15,000 nucleotides of DNA from positions 922,633 to 937,632 of the forward strand of contig OZ026549.1 of the NCBI GenBank assembly GCA_964020155.1, written 5' to 3'. How positions within the stretch are numbered: position 1 is the first letter of the stretch; each line of letters begins with the position of its first letter. The stretch is from Chondrilla cf. caribensis. Lineage: Eukaryota > Porifera > Demospongiae > Chondrillida > Chondrillidae. The position numbers and the translations under genes are program-made. The notes under the pieces are model-generated. The model saw only the letters and a program-made list of their open reading frames with translations. It did not search any database and was not told the origin of the DNA. Of the stretch, positions 12,278 to 15,000 are shown piece after piece.

Positions 12278-13245
12278 GGGTTAGTACACACTCCTGGTTA
12301 GTACACACTTCTGGTTAGTACACACTCCTGGTTAGTACACACTCCTGGTTAGTACACACTCCTGGTTAGTACACACTCCTGGTTAGTATATACACACTCC
12401 TGGTTGGTACACACTCCTGGTTAGTACACACTCCTGGTTAGTATATACACACTCCTGGTTAGTACACACTCCTGGTCAGTACATACTCCTGGTTAGTACA
12501 CACTTCTGGTTAGTACACACTCCTGGTTAGTACACACTCCTGGTTAGTACACACTCCTGGTTAGTACACACTCCTGGTGAGTACACACTCCTGGTTAGTA
12601 CACACTCCTGGTTAGTACACACTTCTGGTTAGTACACACTTCTGGTTAGTACACACTCCTGGTTAGTACACACTCCTGGTGAGTACACACTCCTGGTTAG
12701 TGTACACTCCTGGTTGGTACACACTCCTGGTTAGTACACACTCCTGGTTAGTACACACTCCTGGTTGGTACATACTCCTGGTGAGTACACACTCCTGGTT
12801 AGTACACACTCCTGGTTAGTGCACACTCCTGGTTGGTACACACTCCTGGTTAGTACACACTCCTGGTTAGTGCACACTCCTGGTTGGTACACACTCCTGG
12901 TTAGTACACACTCCTGGTTAGTACACACTCCTGGTTGGTACATACTCCTGGTGAGTACACACTCCTGGATAGTACACACTCCTGGTTGGTACACACCCGT
13001 GGTGAGTACACACTCCTGGTGAGTACACACTCCTGGTTGGTACATACTCCTGGTGAGTACACACTCCTGGATAGTACACACTCCTGGTTGGTACACACCC
13101 GTGGTGAGTACACACTCCTGGTGAGTACACACTCCTGGTTGGTGCATACTCCTGGTGAGTACACACTCCTGGTTGGTACACACCCGTGGTGAGTACACAC
13201 TCCTGGTGAGTACACACTCCTGGTTGGTACACACTCCTGGGTAGT
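12278..13245. repeat. 17-bp minisatellite 3' of the death-domain coding region
   Basis: About 57 copies of TCCTGGTTAGTACACAC. The common variants change GGTTAG to GGTGAG, GGTTGG or GGATAG, and ACACACTCC to ACATACTCC or ACACACCCG. Towards the right the copies form a higher-order repeat of six units (102 bp): matching blocks start at 12933 and 13035, and a five-unit version starts at 13137. Because 17 is not a multiple of three, all frames read a 17-residue repeat on the minus strand. Those frames, up to 227 residues, are artefacts. The array starts about 23 bases after the death-domain stop codon. Confidence 0.96.
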
Positions 13246-13946
13246 ACACATGTACTGTATGTATTTGGATGGTGTGTACACTCACATGTAGGTACCAGCA
13301 TTCTGGGGATTTCATGTTTGCATTCACACCATGGTCAATTCGATAATTTCTACATGATGATGTCGTTTGTTGATATTTTCCCACGCAGGCACGTGAACAC
13401 GGGGTTCCGCCCACATTGGATGCAACACCAATTGCAGTATTGTAACAGAGTTAATTTTACGTTTATATTTGAACACTGTGCTGTGTATTGATGTATGTGG
13501 TAGGATTGAAATTGTCATCTTCGAGTCAAACACGAATTATCATTTTTCCCTTTTGTATTATAATTACGTTTTATTACAATTAACTTAAATTTAATTGGCT
13601 CAAGGGCTCAAGGCGGTGTTATTTGCTATTCCAGTGTGACATGTACGTAGTTTTATTGTTGTTATCTATAAAACCAGAAATGTCATGTATGTATAGATAT
13701 CATTTTATGATTATAATGTACACTAGAACCTCATTAAGACAAACACCCTTAAGCTTGAGAGAAAATGATTATTATGTCCACAAGGTATGTATAAACTAAT
13801 ATAATACATGACATTGTACTGTATAAGAGTAATAATACAAAACATTATATATAATAACAATAATAATAATACATAGTACAGTATTATGTCATATCTAAAT
13901 ACATATATATGTATGTAATATTATTACATTATGTGTACAGCAAGTG
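13246..13946. other. AT-rich region between convergent death-domain and dsRBD genes
   Basis: No coding exon is recognised. A good acceptor (TTTTCCCACGCAG, ending 13388) could start a terminal non-coding exon of the death-domain gene. TTTATT at 13652-13657 and 13570-13575 is AATAAA on the minus strand and could end the dsRBD transcript. TAATAATAATAA and TATATA runs lie near 13855-13925. Confidence 0.45.
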
Positions 13947-14664
13947 TCATTTAATGATTCCGAGTTTTCGTAGGGCTAGCTCAGCCACATGCTGCTTGGC
14001 AGACCGCTCGTCAGGCATCGAAGCCTTCCCCTCCACATCACAACCAGGCACCATCACCCTGGAGTAGTATCCACCGTTCTTGGGCTTCGTTTGGTACACC
14101 GGCTTGGCACTCGAGTGCTTCCTCAATTCCTTCACAAAATCAGTGATGACGGGAGGAACACCGACCGACCTAGAAGTGGCATCAGGCGGACCTTGAGAGT
14201 AACAAGAGGGTGGCGTAGTAGAAGGGTTGGGACCACCTGTGTCTAAAGATTGGCAAGAGAGTGATGCAACTGGATACTGACTGGTTCTGGTGGTCATTGT
14301 AAACGTAGGTGGCAGATCAAAGAATAATCTCTTATCTTGTAGTTTCCTGATCATCTTTCGAGAAGCGTCTTCAATTGCGGCCTCTTCCGTGCTGTGGTTG
14401 AAGCTCTGTGCTTCCATCAGCTGATGGTTGAGAATGAAAGAAATCTCACAGGAGGCCTGATTACCATGGGAAATCCGCATCTCTCGTTTGGGAAGAACCC
14501 CGCATGGACTCAGGAAGGCTTCAAGCCTAGCCCAACTAGCCTCTGTAATGAGATGGTGTAGAATCTCATAAAACCACGTTACAAAAAATATCAAGTGTGT
14601 GTGTGTGTGTGCGTGTGCGTGCGTACGTGCGTGCATGTGTATGTGTGTGTGGATGTATGTGTGC

Positions 14665-14744
<80 letters not shown>

Positions 14745-15000
14745 GCTCACCCGGTTGGCTGCTGGGGAAATGCATAAATGGAGAAGGTGGTAATTGTTGG
14801 CTCCCACTGGCATGGTTGAAGTGGTTAGTCATCAACTGAGATGCTTCTTGTAGTTGTTGTGAACTGCATCCGGCTTGCTGCCACGGCTGATGCTGAGAAT
14901 CATGTTGTTGTTGTTGTTGCCAAAGTTGAGATTGAGGTCCGTTTTGTTGTTGTGGTTGTTGCCAATATTGAGATTGAGGCCAATGTTGTTGTTGTTGTTG
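13947..15000 (-). CDS. Glutamine-rich double-stranded-RNA-binding protein, 3' part
   Basis: Two minus-strand exons are visible, 14751-15000 (open to the window edge) and 13947-14542, joined in phase 1 across a 208-base intron with donor gtgagc and acceptor cattacag. They give 281 visible residues. The N-terminal visible part is low-complexity and Gln-rich, with Q5 runs and repeated PQSQ-Y/L-W motifs. The last exon starts [11 protein letters not shown] and holds a degenerate dsRBD-like segment ending [16 protein letters not shown] Ser/Thr/Pro linker follows, then a good C-terminal ds[12 protein letters not shown] (helix 1), [17 protein letters not shown] (strands) and [16 protein letters not shown] (helix 2), ending almost at the TAA stop. 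Such domains bind dsRNA or mediate dimerisation in Dicer partners, ILF3 and Staufen-like proteins. No catalytic domain is visible, so the exact family is open. The usual KKxAK helix-2 motif reads DERSAK, which may weaken RNA contact. Confidence 0.78.
14594..14738. repeat. (CA)n/(GT)n array in the dsRBD gene intron
   Basis: GT on the plus strand, CA in the sense of the gene, with interruptions on the low-coordinate side (14612-14660). It begins about a dozen bases after the minus-strand donor and fills most of the intron 14543-14750. The histidine/threonine insert in the continuous minus frame is intronic. Confidence 0.95.
14836..15000 (-). repeat. CAA-rich (polyglutamine) coding repeat
   Basis: On the coding strand the sequence is dominated by CAA codons, in runs of five at 14986-15000 and at about 14905-14920, separated by a repeated block P-Q-S-Q-Y/L-W. 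It is read as part of the dsRBD protein, because the frame continues without a stop into the confident exon. Confidence 0.8.

Noticed and set aside
12731..13414. 227-codon minus-strand frame with a 17-residue repeat
   Set aside because: The 17-bp repeat gives the same kind of open frame in all three phases on this strand and in others on the plus strand, so openness follows from the repeat period rather than selection.

Overview
The window is nuclear DNA from an animal. Its genes carry GT-AG introns that join in consistent reading phases. The recognisable proteins are a mitochondrial complex I subunit, an ankyrin-repeat DHHC palmitoyltransferase, a tandem death-domain protein and a double-stranded-RNA-binding protein. 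Tight packing (five genes or gene parts in 15 kb, one pair of start codons 112 bp apart), short AT-rich intergenic stretches and the death-fold adaptor suggest a compact invertebrate genome. A sponge or another early-branching marine animal is my guess, but the sequence alone does not prove it. There is no sign of bacterial or viral organisation.

Layout, left to right. (1) 21-408, plus strand: the last visible exons of an unidentified lysine-rich protein. (2) 409-1525: AT-rich, non-coding. (3) 1526-3220, minus strand: a complete three-exon NDUFA2 gene whose second intron is almost entirely a 32-bp minisatellite. (4) 3221-3332: a very short divergent promoter with a palindromic TCACGTGA E-box. 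(5) 3333-9278, plus strand: a nine-exon ankyrin-DHHC palmitoyltransferase of the ZDHHC13/17-Akr1 type. I rebuilt it at 523 residues; its introns hold GT microsatellites, a 27-bp minisatellite, a GA tract, a foldback and a CA-rich repeat. (6) 9279-9721: intergenic, with the next promoter. (7) 9722-12255, plus strand: a five-exon gene for a protein with two death domains and a C-terminal CARD-like helical domain. (8) 12278-13245: a 17-bp minisatellite in the 3' region of that gene, possibly inside a 3' intron. (9) 13947-15000, minus strand: the 3' part of a glutamine-rich protein with a degenerate and a good dsRNA-binding domain, running off the right edge.

The genes do not form an obvious pathway. 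The shared theme is structural: tandem repeats sit at or within a few bases of 5' splice sites in six introns, and three minisatellites carry splice-donor-like words in their units. This can be tested with RNA data and population length data. Most long open frames in the repeats are by-products of the repeat period and are not annotated as genes. All exon joins were derived by eye from splice consensus, phase and protein similarity, and no transcript was available.
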